Shown one piece after another: positions 63,354-64,000 of a stretch of DNA of 64,000 nucleotides. Below the pieces are notes generated by a model, which was not told the origin of the DNA, searched no databases, and saw nothing but the letters and a program-made list of their open reading frames with translations. The stretch spans positions 62,001 to 126,000 of the forward strand of contig NZ_PZJO01000007.1 in assembly GCF_003206575.1 (NCBI RefSeq). The letters are read 5' to 3'. Within the stretch, counting starts at the first letter, position 1, and the number at the start of each line of letters is the position of its first letter. A program made the translations under genes and the position numbers. Source of the DNA: Salinicola endophyticus. Its GTDB lineage: Bacteria > Pseudomonadota > Gammaproteobacteria > Pseudomonadales > Halomonadaceae.

Positions 63354-64000
63354 CCGAACCCGGCACGGCGCTGTTGATGAGCCGCTTCGCGTTCGACGCG
63401 GCGGCTCTATTTCTGTGGGGGTCCAGCGCCTATCTGTTGTCGATGCCTCCCTCCGAGCTGCGCGACTGGCTCTGGCAACGCTTGAGTGGCGCACGCTGGT
63501 GCGCCATCGGCACGGCCACGGTCGTGACGCTCGCCAGCCTGCCGCTGCGTACCGCCGAGCTGTCGGGCAGCTGGTCCGCGATGCGAGATACGGCACTGCT
63601 GGCGCGGGTCGCCACGCAAACCACCCTCGGCAGCGCCTGGCTCTGCCAGATGATCGCGGTGGCGCTGCTGCTCGCCACCTCGCTACCGCCTCGCCGCTGC
63701 CGCGCGCCGGCGGTGGCATTGAGCAGTGCGCTGATGCTGGGCAGCCTGACGCTATCGGGGCACGCGGCGATGCACGCCGGCGCGCTCGGCTGGCTGCACC
63801 AGGGCAATGACTGGCTGCATCTGCTGGCCGGCGGTTTCTGGTTCGGCGCGTTACTGCCGGTCTTGCTGCTGCTGGGCCAGCTTGGCACTCGCGGCGCCCA
63901 GAGGCCCGCCGCCCTGGCGCTGACCCGCTTCTCGCAGTGGGGGCATGTCGCGGTGGCCATGGTCCTGCTGTCGGGGGCGGTGAATACCGGGCTGATCGTC
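63350..64000 (+). CDS. copD: Copper resistance protein CopD (partial, runs off the window end)
   Basis: An open frame of 217 codons starts at a GTG inside the copC stop (GTGA) and is still open at the window edge. It encodes a polytopic membrane protein with at least five helices. Segments SRFAFDAAALFLWGSSAYLL, SGHAAMHAGALGWLHQGNDW and HLLAGGFWFGALLPVL are typical of the CopD family, with His residues in membrane segments. CopD carries copper across the inner membrane with CopC as donor. The full protein should be about 290-310 residues. Confidence 0.92.
   Translation, partial: MTEPGTALLMSRFAFDAAALFLWGSSAYLLSMPPSELRDWLWQRLSGARWCAIGTATVVTLASLPLRTAELSGSWSAMRDTALLARVATQTTLGSAWLCQMIAVALLLATSLPPRRCRAPAVALSSALMLGSLTLSGHAAMHAGALGWLHQGNDWLHLLAGGFWFGALLPVLLLLGQLGTRGAQRPAALALTRFSQWGHVAVAMVLLSGAVNTGLIV

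Overview
The window is a GC-rich bacterial chromosome segment. Gene content fits a gammaproteobacterium of the Halomonadaceae type (Halomonas, Salinicola or Chromohalobacter): Tat-exported OpgD, a BCCT transporter, long zinc-type glyoxalase I, a SitABCD metal transporter, many ATGA-coupled catabolic operons and REP-like intergenic hairpins. The genus is inferred from general gene flavour only. I saw no rRNA, tRNA, CRISPR array, intact insertion sequence or prophage.

Layout. 1-12.0 kb is housekeeping and stress: an HlyD/AaeA-type efflux subunit, M42 peptidase, PuuE-like deacetylase, Na+/H+ antiporter, opgD, gloA, an NlpC/P60 lipoprotein, a divergent AraC regulator and aldo/keto reductase pair, a 1-Cys peroxiredoxin and a tiny membrane protein. 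12.2-21.5 kb is a catabolic island: a luciferase-like flavin monooxygenase and BCCT transporter diverge from an operon of DUF1185 (AA_synth), alpha/beta hydrolase, aldehyde dehydrogenase, flavin reductase, FadR-type GntR regulator and zinc-ribbon Nudix, followed by a RibBA-like protein and a DUF1330 protein. Three near-identical operators (TTGGYATACCRTAATACA) in its two divergent promoter regions tie it into one regulon. 21.9-34.2 kb is a carboxylate-uptake and CoA-thioester island: MmgE/PrpD, tripartite tricarboxylate transporter (TctC, TctB, TctA), crotonase, ADP-forming acyl-CoA ligase, FadB-like bifunctional enzyme, thiolase and a LysR regulator.

34.4-49.1 kb starts with a second copy of the tiny membrane protein and a GNAT gene. 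It continues with a cluster that appears to import and break down an N-acylated or peptide-linked amino compound: two HDAC-fold amidohydrolases, a GhrA-like reductase, a peptide ABC transporter, class II aldolase, a GntR regulator with a perfect palindrome in its promoter region, a hydroxylysine-kinase-like phosphotransferase, a phospho-lyase-like class III aminotransferase and an SDR. 49.4-53.1 kb is sitABCD. 53.2-60.1 kb holds a HAD phosphatase, Tat-type amidase, BcrC-type phosphatase, and a sodium symporter with amidohydrolase and LysR regulator. 60.3-64.0 kb is a copper-uptake island: DUF2946 protein, OprC-like TonB receptor, CopC, and CopD running off the window end.

Non-coding signals of most interest are the three-site GntR operator set, a 54-bp element (51/54 identical) upstream of both copies of the tiny membrane protein, a nested ~120-nt hairpin repeat after the amidase, and many short tandem duplications (10-30 nt units) in spacers and at gene ends, including in-frame ones at the termini of SitB and SitC.
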